A program made the position numbers and the translations under genes. A stretch of 64,000 bases of DNA from positions 4,154,001 through 4,218,000 of the forward strand of contig OZ271856.1 in assembly GCA_965601975.1 (NCBI GenBank), read 5' to 3'. The notes beneath the pieces were generated by a model. It searched no databases. It was not told the origin of the DNA and saw only the letters and a program-made list of their open reading frames with translations. Source of the stretch: JANQIO01 sp965601975 (GTDB taxonomy: Bacteria; Pseudomonadota; Gammaproteobacteria; Pseudomonadales; Halieaceae). Positions 42,409 through 50,487 of the stretch are shown piece by piece (the first letter of the stretch is position 1; the number at the start of each line of letters is the position of its first letter).

Positions 42409-43597
42409 GCTGATCGCCACCCTCCTGCTGCTGCTCTCGGGCAGCGGCGTGGCTGCCGATGACTTCCAGTCCTGCCTGGCGGGACTGCAGGAGCGCGCCC
42501 GCGAACGCGGCATCGACGCACAGATCGTGGACCAGGTGATTCCGGGGTTGAAGCAGCAGCCGCGGGTGCTGGAACTGGACCGGCAACAGCCCGAGTTCAT
42601 CAAGACCTTCGCCGAGTACATCAACGCCAGGGTGACCGACAAGCGAGTTGCCCGTGGCCGCGAGCTCTACGCCCGCCACCGGGAATTTCTCAAAGGCCTG
42701 ACCCGGCAGTACGGCATACCGGGCCACTACCTGGTGGCGTTCTGGGGTCTCGAGACCAACTTCGGCAGCTTCCTGGGCAGCACGCCGACCCTGGATGCGC
42801 TCGCCACCCTGGCCTGCGACCAGCGCCGCAGCGAGTTTTTTACCGGTGAACTGCTCACCGCCCTGGAGCTGGTTCAGCGCGACAACCTCGAACCCGGGGG
42901 CATGAAGGGATCCTGGGCGGGCGCGATGGGGCATACCCAGTTCATGCCGTCCACCTATGAAAAGGCCGCCGTCGATGGCAACGGTGACGGCAGGATCGAC
43001 CTGTGGGGAACCCCCGAAGACGCTCTCGCCTCCGGCGCCAACTTCCTGGCCCAGCTGGGCTGGCAGCGCGGGCTGCGCTGGGGCCGGGAAGTGATCCTGC
43101 CCGAAAACTTCGACTGGCAGCAGGTCGGCCTCGATACCCAGACGACCATCCGGCGCTGGGCCGAAGCGGGGCTGAGGCGCGCCGACGGCCACCCCCTGCC
43201 CGCGGCCGATGTGGATGCCTCGATCATCGTGCCGGCGGGGCATCGCGGACCGGCCTTCATGGTCTATGACAACTTCCGGGTCATCATGGGCTGGAACCGA
43301 TCCGAGTTCTACGCCCTGTCCGTAGGACACCTGGCAGACCGCATCGCCGGAGGTGGGCGCCTCATTCAGCCGCCGCCGGAAGCACAGCAGGCGCTGTCCC
43401 GGGACGCGGTCAGGGAAATACAAACCCTGCTATCGGCACTGGGCTTCGATGCGGGCAAGACCGACGGCATTCTCGGTCCCGGCACCCGGCGCGCGATCAG
43501 CCGCTTCCAGCAGCAGCAGGGCCGGGTGGCCGACGGCTACCCCGATCCGGACACCGTGGAAGCGCTGCGGGCACGTGGCCGCAAGGCTGGAGAATAG
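42386..43597 (+). CDS. Lytic murein transglycosylase, MltB family, with C-terminal peptidoglycan-binding domain
   Basis: About 403 residues from a TTG at 42386, chosen because it begins a compact signal peptide (RKTSPPELIATLLLLLSGSGVAA); ATG 42347 is the alternative and both overlap icd. The MltB domain has the catalytic Glu in FWGLETNFGSFLG, then GAMGHTQFMPSTY and an acidic loop DGNGDGRIDLW. A PG_binding_1 domain forms the end (REIQTLLSALGFDAGKTDGI, GPGTRRAISRFQ). It cleaves peptidoglycan glycan strands to 1,6-anhydroMurNAc ends. No lipobox is visible, so it may be a soluble periplasmic form. The next gene starts immediately after its stop. Confidence 0.88.
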   Translation: MRKTSPPELIATLLLLLSGSGVAADDFQSCLAGLQERARERGIDAQIVDQVIPGLKQQPRVLELDRQQPEFIKTFAEYINARVTDKRVARGRELYARHREFLKGLTRQYGIPGHYLVAFWGLETNFGSFLGSTPTLDALATLACDQRRSEFFTGELLTALELVQRDNLEPGGMKGSWAGAMGHTQFMPSTYEKAAVDGNGDGRIDLWGTPEDALASGANFLAQLGWQRGLRWGREVILPENFDWQQVGLDTQTTIRRWAEAGLRRADGHPLPAADVDASIIVPAGHRGPAFMVYDNFRVIMGWNRSEFYALSVGHLADRIAGGGRLIQPPPEAQQALSRDAVREIQTLLSALGFDAGKTDGILGPGTRRAISRFQQQQGRVADGYPDPDTVEALRARGRKAGE

Positions 43598-43804
43598 ATG
43601 GACGTATGGCTGACAGAGTACGGCGTTACCGTGGGCGTGGGCGCCCTGATCCTGTTTATGGTCTGGATCGTCTGGGACCTGGCCAAGCGCAGCAATGCCG
43701 GCAAATTCGGCACGGTGATCCTGTATATCGGGCTGGGGCTTGGAATTTTCGGTTTCTTGATGAAATTTGTGATCAGTTACCTGCTCCAGAAGTCCGGCGT
43801 CTGA
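43598..43804 (+). CDS. DUF2788 small inner-membrane protein
   Basis: 68 residues. The ATG follows the transglycosylase stop directly. Two hydrophobic helices (residues ~11-28 and ~39-62) flank a short basic cytoplasmic loop (DLAKRSNAGKFG), the pattern of DUF2788. Function unknown. Coupling to the transglycosylase may be only positional. Confidence 0.78.
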   Translation: MDVWLTEYGVTVGVGALILFMVWIVWDLAKRSNAGKFGTVILYIGLGLGIFGFLMKFVISYLLQKSGV

Positions 43805-43869
43805 CTTAAGCCCCTGATTGCTGGTACAATTTTTCCGTATGTCAGAGAGTTTTGTCAGAACGATCTGCG

Positions 43870-46812
43870 ATGGAAGCTGAGGATCACCCGCACCTGCCCG
43901 TGCAGCAGGCCGGGGCCGTCTACAGGCAGTTTATTTCCCAGTTGTATCAGCTTACCGATGCCGCTGGCGTTTCCCTGTACATCGACGCCATCCCCGGCAC
44001 CGACGTACAGCCCGTGCTCCTGCACCGCGGCGGCACCGAGGCCGTACCGGAGTTCGAATCCACCGAACGGGCGCATTCCACCACGTTTGGCCTGCTGGGC
44101 CCGGGCGGCGGCGACGGCGCCAACGCCATTCAGGTTTACTCCAGCGAAGCGGACGACAGCTGCATCATCCGGGTCGCCGTACCCAGTAGCGAGTCGGGCC
44201 CAGGCGAGATGGAGCGCCGCCACGATATCGTGCCGGAGGACAGCGGTGACCGGGCGATCTGGATTGGCCTGCGCTACGACGCCGGCGCCGTGCCCGTGGA
44301 AATCCTCGATCTCGCCAATCCCACGGCGCTAATACCCAAGTCCCCTACGGACTGGCTGGCCCACAGCCTCATCAACAGCGCCTCGATGGTCTGGGAGGCC
44401 AACCAGCTCAACCAGTTGTTGCGCGACCCCACCAGTCACCTGCCCGGTCGCGCCGAGTTCCAGTCCCATTTGCGCACTGCGATCGAGTCCGCGACGGGCA
44501 AACATGGCCTGGCCCTGCTGCTGGTCAACCCGGATGAATTTGACCTGGTCAACCGTCGCCTGGACCGCAACAGCGGTGATGCGGCGCTGGCGGAAATCGC
44601 CACAAAGCTCTGTGAGTGCCTGCGCCAGTCTGACGAGGTGTTCCGCTACGGCGGCGCCGTATTCGCGGTGCAGATGCCCGGGGCGACCCGGGAAGTTGCC
44701 CTGGAGGTCGCCGAGAAGATCCGCGCGGGATTGACCGGCGCCTACCTGCAGGGCGCCATGCGCCTGACCTTCAGTGTCGGCGTCGGGCTGTATGAACCGG
44801 AAGCCGTCGAAGACGAGGACCTGGACGACCTGACCCTGCTGCGCCGCGCCGACCAGGCGCTCAACGCCGCCAAGGGCCAGGGGGGCGACTGCGCGGTGGC
44901 ATGGCAAAGCGACGCAGACGGGCACGAGGTTATCGGCCGCGATCGGCTGGCCGGCATCTTCACCGCCGACGCCGAAAAGGATTACCGCAACATGCTGGTG
45001 CTGTGGGACATCATCGCCATGGTGTCCACAGCCACCGAGGAAGAGCGCATCGCCTCGGGCTTCGTCGAGCGCATCGAGCTCGCGTTGCGCGGCGCCTGGG
45101 TTGCCCTGTACACCGAGCGCGAAGGCGGCGGTGAAGCACTTATCGCCCAGGGCGGCCGCTCGGCCTCCGGCACCGGGGTATCTCCTCCAAGGGAGGTCGT
45201 TCACACCCTGCGCCGGGCCCAGGAAATGCAGCGTATCGAGCACATGCAGCGCCCGGGCGAGGAAGGCGAGGAAGATCGCGTCGGCTACGCGATTCCCCTG
45301 ATTGCCGACAGCCGCGTGATAGCCTGCCTCTATATAGAAGGGCTGGAGTCAGAGTTGGTGCTCGATTCCTCGGACCTCGTGTTCCTCAATGCACTGGCGG
45401 GACAAGTCGCGCTGGCGCTGGACCGCGCCGACCTGGCCGCACGCTACCAGGCGGAAACGGAGCGAGAAAGCCGCCGCCTGCGCAGCGAAGTGCACGGCCT
45501 GCGCCAGGCGGTACAGAGCGCCAGGCTGGTATACAGCTCGCGCCAGATGGACGCCCTGCTGGAAACCGCGCGGGCCGCCGCCCCCACCGATGTCACCGTG
45601 CTGATCAACGGCGAGAGCGGCACCGGCAAGGAAATGCTGGCGCGCTCGGTGCACGAATTGAGCAACAGGAAGGGCAAGCCATTTGTCACGGTGGATTGCG
45701 GTGCCATCGCCTCCAACCTGATCGAGGCGGAGCTGTTTGGCCACAGCAAGGGCGCCTACACCGGCGCAGACAAGGCTTCCCTCGGCCGTATCGTCCAGGC
45801 GGATGGAGGCACGCTGTTCCTGGACGAGATCGGCGAGGTGCCCCTGGACGTGCAGGCCAAGCTGCTCCGCTTCGTGCAGGAAAAGGAAATACACCCGGTG
45901 GGTGCCGCCACCTCCCAGAAGGTCGATGTACGCATCATCGCGGCCACCAACCGCGACCTGTCCAGCGAGGCCGCCGCCGGCCGCTTCCGCGAGGATCTCT
46001 ACTTCCGCCTCAACGTGGTGACGCTCACGGCGCCGCCCCTGCGGGATCGGCCTGACGATATCCTGCCGCTGGCGGGACACTTCCTGGAAAAGTTCGCGCT
46101 GCAGTACGACAAGGGCCCGCGGCGCTTCAGTCCCGCGGCGGAACGCCTGCTGCAATCCTACAGCTGGCCCGGCAACGTCCGCGAATTGCAAAACGGCATC
46201 CTGCGGGCGGTGGTGCTGTCCGCGGAGGAGGTCATCGACGCCGATCAACTGGTATTCGAAGAACCCTCGGAGGCCGCCCCCGCAGAGACTCAGCCCGAGG
46301 CCGCGGCCAGCGAAACCGCCGAGCCGGAAGGCGCTGTCGCGGAAGCGCCGCCCGAAAGCGACTCGGAAGAGCCCTGGGAAGTCCTCGGAATGGAGCTCGA
46401 GAAGCAGGTGGACGCTGCCCTGGAAGGCAACAGCGCCGCCACCGCGCCCCTGGGCCGCTGGTTGAGCGAGGATCTCGTGCTCAAGGTAGATGAACTGGCA
46501 CGCGGCACCGCCCGACGCGGTGCCAAGCGCCTGGGCGTGGCTGAGACCACCTATCGGCGCCAACTGGAAAAGGCCCGGCGGCTGGAGGCCCAGGGCCTGC
46601 TGATCCGCTCGGAGGCCTGGAACCGGTTGCAGCCCACCATCAAGCTGCTGGCCGACTCCCTGGCCGAAGACAACAACGCCAATGTCATGGAAATTGCCCG
46701 CGCCCGGCTGCTGGCCGCGGTGATCGACCGGGTCGGTGAAGATGCCAATATCGGGTCTGCACTGATGGGCATTACCGTCCCCACCTATCGGCGCTGGACT
46801 GCCGAAATATAG
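43870..46812 (+). CDS. Sigma-54-dependent transcriptional activator with degenerate GGDEF and GAF input
   Basis: 980 residues from ATG 43870; TTG 43852 is in frame. Residues ~170-345 form a GGDEF domain whose active motif is degenerate, G261-G-A-V-F265, so it may bind rather than make c-di-GMP. A GAF domain covers ~370-540. The AAA+ module has Walker A GESGTGKE (581-588) and sigma-54 contact loop GAYTGA (628-633), the Tyr variant of GAFTGA. The C-terminus carries two related helix-turn-helix segments, GAKRLGVAETTYRRQ (~883) and GSALMGITVPTYRRW (~962). The next gene has a consensus sigma-54 promoter, its probable target. Confidence 0.9.
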   Translation: MEAEDHPHLPVQQAGAVYRQFISQLYQLTDAAGVSLYIDAIPGTDVQPVLLHRGGTEAVPEFESTERAHSTTFGLLGPGGGDGANAIQVYSSEADDSCIIRVAVPSSESGPGEMERRHDIVPEDSGDRAIWIGLRYDAGAVPVEILDLANPTALIPKSPTDWLAHSLINSASMVWEANQLNQLLRDPTSHLPGRAEFQSHLRTAIESATGKHGLALLLVNPDEFDLVNRRLDRNSGDAALAEIATKLCECLRQSDEVFRYGGAVFAVQMPGATREVALEVAEKIRAGLTGAYLQGAMRLTFSVGVGLYEPEAVEDEDLDDLTLLRRADQALNAAKGQGGDCAVAWQSDADGHEVIGRDRLAGIFTADAEKDYRNMLVLWDIIAMVSTATEEERIASGFVERIELALRGAWVALYTEREGGGEALIAQGGRSASGTGVSPPREVVHTLRRAQEMQRIEHMQRPGEEGEEDRVGYAIPLIADSRVIACLYIEGLESELVLDSSDLVFLNALAGQVALALDRADLAARYQAETERESRRLRSEVHGLRQAVQSARLVYSSRQMDALLETARAAAPTDVTVLINGESGTGKEMLARSVHELSNRKGKPFVTVDCGAIASNLIEAELFGHSKGAYTGADKASLGRIVQADGGTLFLDEIGEVPLDVQAKLLRFVQEKEIHPVGAATSQKVDVRIIAATNRDLSSEAAAGRFREDLYFRLNVVTLTAPPLRDRPDDILPLAGHFLEKFALQYDKGPRRFSPAAERLLQSYSWPGNVRELQNGILRAVVLSAEEVIDADQLVFEEPSEAAPAETQPEAAASETAEPEGAVAEAPPESDSEEPWEVLGMELEKQVDAALEGNSAATAPLGRWLSEDLVLKVDELARGTARRGAKRLGVAETTYRRQLEKARRLEAQGLLIRSEAWNRLQPTIKLLADSLAEDNNANVMEIARARLLAAVIDRVGEDANIGSALMGITVPTYRRWTAEI

Positions 46813-46821
46813 CGAAAAAAT

Positions 46822-46865
46822 GGTGTATTGGCGCATAAACGCGCCGCTTTTCTGCCAAATACACC
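46822..46865. promoter_or_regulatory. Long inverted repeat, candidate activator-binding site
   Basis: GGTGTATTGGC (46822-46832) and GCCAAATACACC (46854-46865) match as an 11-bp inverted repeat with a one-base bulge and 21 bases between, with a further CGAAA / TTTCG outer match. It lies 140-190 bases upstream of the sigma-54 promoter, the usual enhancer distance, and just after the activator stop codon. No T-run follows, so a terminator is less likely. The rest of the 250-base gap is AT-rich. Confidence 0.5.
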
Positions 46866-47006
46866 GATATTTCGGAGCAAACCTGTCAAATCTGTGAGTA
46901 GTTCGCAGGCTTTTTGTCAAAAATCCGCCACTTTTTATGAGCACTGAACTCTAGTTTTGCCAACCAGTTAACGCTTTAAAATCGCCAAATCGCCCTTTTT
47001 CAAGGT

Positions 47007-47021
47007 TGGCACGATCATTGC
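47007..47021 (+). promoter_or_regulatory. Sigma-54 (-24/-12) promoter
   Basis: TGGCACG (47007-47013), four bases, TTGC (47018-47021): every defined position of the -24/-12 consensus is matched and the GG-to-GC distance is correct. Transcription would start near 47033, giving a ~33-base leader before the ATG at 47066. Together with the adjacent sigma-54 activator gene this is strong evidence for control of the diguanylate cyclase-subtilase-phosphodiesterase operon. Confidence 0.9.
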
Positions 47022-47065
47022 GATACCTTTCCCACGCAAGCCCAAAAACCGGGAATGGATCGACA

Positions 47066-50000
47066 ATGAACAAAACGCGGATAACAGCAAGGCAGGGGGC
47101 GCTCATCAGCAAGTGGTTGGTAGCGGTGCTGATGTGTTGGAGCCTCACCGCCACGGCCAGCGGTATCAAGCCGCGAACCGCCTTGTTTGACCACCTGTCC
47201 CTGGAGCAGGGCCTCAGTCAATCCGTCGTTCACACCGTTACCCAGGACGTACAGGGCTATATCTGGCTGGGCACCCAGGAAGGCCTGAACCGCTTCGACG
47301 GTCGAGACATGCGCCTGTACGAGCATGTCCACGGCAATACAGAGACACTGTCCGATAACTTCGTCTGGACACTGGAAGTCGCCAGCGACGGCACTCTCTG
47401 GGTTGGCACCAACGCAGGCGGCCTGAACCGCTACAACCGCGATACCGAAACCTTCACCCAGTACCGTTTCAACCCCGAGGACGAGCGCAGCCTGGGCAGC
47501 GACACAGTGCGCGTTGTCTACCAGGATCGCCGCGGCAACCTGTGGATCGGCACCGACGGTGGCGGCCTCAACCTGATGGATGTGGAGCGCGGCACCTTCC
47601 AGCGCTTCACGCACGACCCTGCGGACACTGCCAGTCTGCCCTCCAACGTCGTCCTGACGATCCTCGAGGACCGTGACGGCAACCTGTGGGTGGGCACCGC
47701 GGACGGCGGCCTGGCGCTGATGGACCGGGATACCGGCCACTTCTATACCTACCGCCACGACCCGAACAACCCCTCCAGCCTGAGCGACAACTCGGTTCGC
47801 ACCATTTTTGAAGATCGCGATGGCCGTCTCTGGGTGGGCACCTACGAGGGCGGCCTGAACCTGTTCGACGTAGCTGCCGGCATGTTCCAGCGTTTTGAAC
47901 ACGACCCGGAGAATCCGCGCAGCCTGAGCCACAACCGCGTGCGCGCCGTCTACCAGGACTATAACGGCGCCCTCTGGGTGGGCACGGACAACGGCCTGAA
48001 CGAGTGGCGCCCCAACTACGGCGGCTTCGCCCGCTACTACCACTCCATTACCGATGACGCCAGCCTCAGCGACAGCCGCATCACCACGATCATGCAGGAC
48101 CGCGGCGGCGTGCTCTGGGTGGGCACCTATAACGGCGCCAACAAGTGGAACTACCTCAGCGACGCCTTCACCTACTTCCAGGCCGAGGGTACCGCCCTGC
48201 GCCTGACCAGCGACATCATTACCACCGTTGACGAGTCTCGCAACGGCGACATCTGGGTGGGCACCTACGGCGGGGGCCTGAACCGGATCAACGAAACCAC
48301 GGGCACGGTGCAGCACTACACCAAGTCCAACAGTGAACTGGACGACAACCGTGTCATGGTCGTTCACGTCGGCCCCAGCCAGCAGGTCTGGACGGGAAGC
48401 CGCACCGGCGGCCTGAGCCTGCTGGACCCGAACACCGGCCTGTTCACCCACTTCCGCCACGACCCGGAAGACCCGACCTCCATCAGCAGCAACGCGGTGA
48501 CCTCCGTCCTGGCGGAAACCAGCGGTGTTGTCTGGGTAGGCACCTATGGCGCCGGCCTGAACCGCCTTGACACCCGCACCGGTGAGTTCACCCACTTCCG
48601 CCACGATCCTGCCAATGTCACCAGCATCAGTGGCGACCGCGTGCTGGCACTGTACCGTGACCGTCAGGGCACCCTGTGGATAGGTACCGAAGGCTCCGGC
48701 CTGAATGCGCTGGACAACGGCAGCGGTGAGTTCCGCCACTTCAAGCATGACGAAAACGACGAAAGCAGCCTGAGCCGCGACTCCGCGTGGTTGATTTCTG
48801 AAGGCAGCGACGGCTCGCTCTGGGTTGGCACCAACGGTGGCGGCCTGAACCGCTGGCGCCCCGAAGACCGCCGCGACAATCGCGTCTACTTCCAGAAGTA
48901 CCGCCGCAGCGACGGCCTGCTCAGCGACTCCGTGCAGGGCATGGTCGAGGACAGCGATGGCAAGCTCTGGGTCAGCTCCAACCGCGGCCTGGTGCAGCTC
49001 AACCCGCTGAATGGTCACAAGCGCTATTTCAGCCGGTCCAACGGACTGCGCGGCAACGAATTCCACTTCAGCGCCACCCATCGCACCCGCTCCAGCCGCC
49101 TGCTGTTCGGCGGCTCCGACGGCCTGCTGGCGTTCTACCCGAACCACATCACGATCAACCGCCACGAGCCCGACATTGTGCTCAACGCCTTTGATCGCAA
49201 CGGCCCGCTGACTACCCGCTACAGCACGGAAACCGGCGGCGAGAACATCGAGCTGGGCCACCGCAACGACCTGGTGACTTTCTCCTTCAGCGGTCTCGAC
49301 TACGCGGCGCCCGAGCGCAACCGCTATCGCTACAAGCTGGAAGGCTTCGACGGCGACTGGTCCGAGCCGGTGGAATACGACCGCGCCACCTACACAAACC
49401 TGCCCGCGGGCAATTACACCTTCCGCGTACAGGCCGCCAACAATGACGGCATCTGGAACGAGTCCGGCGCCGCGATCGACCTGGTCATCGTACCGCCGCC
49501 CTGGGCTTCGGCCTGGGCCTACGCCAGCTACGTGCTGGCAGTACTGGCGGCCCTGTTCCTCTTCCAGCGCATGAACGCCATGAAGCTGGCCCGCGAAACC
49601 CGTCAACGCGAGCAGCTGGAGCAGCTGGTCGACGAGCGCACCCGCGAGCTGGCAGAACGCAACGAGGAGCTCGAGTCCCTCAACGACCAGCTCAAGGAGT
49701 CCAGCCTCACCGACTCCCTCACCGGCCTCAAGAACCGTCGCTTCCTCAAAGAGTTCATCGAGACCGAAGTCGAGCACGCCCGTCGCCAGGCCAGCGAGCA
49801 GCTTGCCGGCGACAACGCCGAGTCACTGGATATCGCCCCGGCCCTGTCTTTCATGATGGTGGACCTGGACGGCTTCAAGCAGATCAACGACCAGCACGGC
49901 CACGCCGCCGGCGACGCCGCGCTGCTGCAGGTTCGCGACGTGCTGCAGCAGTGCTCGCGTAAGTCGGACACGATCATCCGCTGGGGCGGTGACGAATTCC

Positions 50001-50398
50001 TGATCGTCAGCCGCAATACCAGCAACCGCGCCGCCGAGAAGCTGGCCGAGCGTATTCGCACCGGCCTGTCCGAGCACCAGTACCTGCTGGGCAATGGCGC
50101 CGTCGGCCACCTGACCGGCTCCATCGGCTTCGCGGTCTATCCCTTCATGCCGCTCAAGCCCGAGCTGGTGAGCTGGGACCAGGTCGCCAATATCGCCGAC
50201 CAGTGCACCTATATCGCCAAGGAGAACGGCCGCAACGCCTGGGTCGGCATCTACGGCACACGAGACACCAATGCGGAAGACGTCGAGCGTATCGGCCACG
50301 ATCTGGAAGGCCTGCTGGGCCAGCGCCGGATCGGCATCCGCACTTCAATTTACGGCAAGCTGCGCCTCGCTGAACTGCGCCAGCGCGAACAGAAATAA
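47066..50398 (+). CDS. Two-component-regulator-propeller diguanylate cyclase (propeller-Y_Y_Y-TM-GGDEF)
   Basis: 1110 residues. After a signal-anchor (LVAVLMCWSLTATASG) come 13 propeller repeats carrying LWVGT..GGLN-type strands, enough for two seven-bladed propellers. A Y_Y_Y domain follows (VTFSFSGLDYAAPERNRYRY, LPAGNYTFRVQAANNDG), then a membrane helix near residue 820 and a coiled coil. The GGDEF domain has an intact site, G974-G-D-E-F978. The periplasmic part resembles the sensors of BT-type hybrid two-component systems that detect glycan fragments, so a polysaccharide or breakdown product is a likely signal. It synthesises c-di-GMP. It heads the sigma-54-promoted operon. Confidence 0.92.
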   Translation: MNKTRITARQGALISKWLVAVLMCWSLTATASGIKPRTALFDHLSLEQGLSQSVVHTVTQDVQGYIWLGTQEGLNRFDGRDMRLYEHVHGNTETLSDNFVWTLEVASDGTLWVGTNAGGLNRYNRDTETFTQYRFNPEDERSLGSDTVRVVYQDRRGNLWIGTDGGGLNLMDVERGTFQRFTHDPADTASLPSNVVLTILEDRDGNLWVGTADGGLALMDRDTGHFYTYRHDPNNPSSLSDNSVRTIFEDRDGRLWVGTYEGGLNLFDVAAGMFQRFEHDPENPRSLSHNRVRAVYQDYNGALWVGTDNGLNEWRPNYGGFARYYHSITDDASLSDSRITTIMQDRGGVLWVGTYNGANKWNYLSDAFTYFQAEGTALRLTSDIITTVDESRNGDIWVGTYGGGLNRINETTGTVQHYTKSNSELDDNRVMVVHVGPSQQVWTGSRTGGLSLLDPNTGLFTHFRHDPEDPTSISSNAVTSVLAETSGVVWVGTYGAGLNRLDTRTGEFTHFRHDPANVTSISGDRVLALYRDRQGTLWIGTEGSGLNALDNGSGEFRHFKHDENDESSLSRDSAWLISEGSDGSLWVGTNGGGLNRWRPEDRRDNRVYFQKYRRSDGLLSDSVQGMVEDSDGKLWVSSNRGLVQLNPLNGHKRYFSRSNGLRGNEFHFSATHRTRSSRLLFGGSDGLLAFYPNHITINRHEPDIVLNAFDRNGPLTTRYSTETGGENIELGHRNDLVTFSFSGLDYAAPERNRYRYKLEGFDGDWSEPVEYDRATYTNLPAGNYTFRVQAANNDGIWNESGAAIDLVIVPPPWASAWAYASYVLAVLAALFLFQRMNAMKLARETRQREQLEQLVDERTRELAERNEELESLNDQLKESSLTDSLTGLKNRRFLKEFIETEVEHARRQASEQLAGDNAESLDIAPALSFMMVDLDGFKQINDQHGHAAGDAALLQVRDVLQQCSRKSDTIIRWGGDEFLIVSRNTSNRAAEKLAERIRTGLSEHQYLLGNGAVGHLTGSIGFAVYPFMPLKPELVSWDQVANIADQCTYIAKENGRNAWVGIYGTRDTNAEDVERIGHDLEGLLGQRRIGIRTSIYGKLRLAELRQREQK

Positions 50399-50487
50399 CG
50401 CTGACTATGAACAACAACAAATCACAGCAGCGAAAACAATTTCAACAAGAAAAGTCATGTATGGCTACGTGGCTGAGGAGACCTGAA

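Noticed and set aside
40654..42642. A 662-residue open frame antisense to icd
   Set aside because: Same mirror effect; low-complexity Val/His/Gly-rich product, no ribosome site.
47015..49777. A 920-residue open frame antisense to the propeller cyclase
   Set aside because: Its repeats are the complement of the propeller repeats; the plus strand has the sigma-54 promoter, signal peptide and GGDEF domain.
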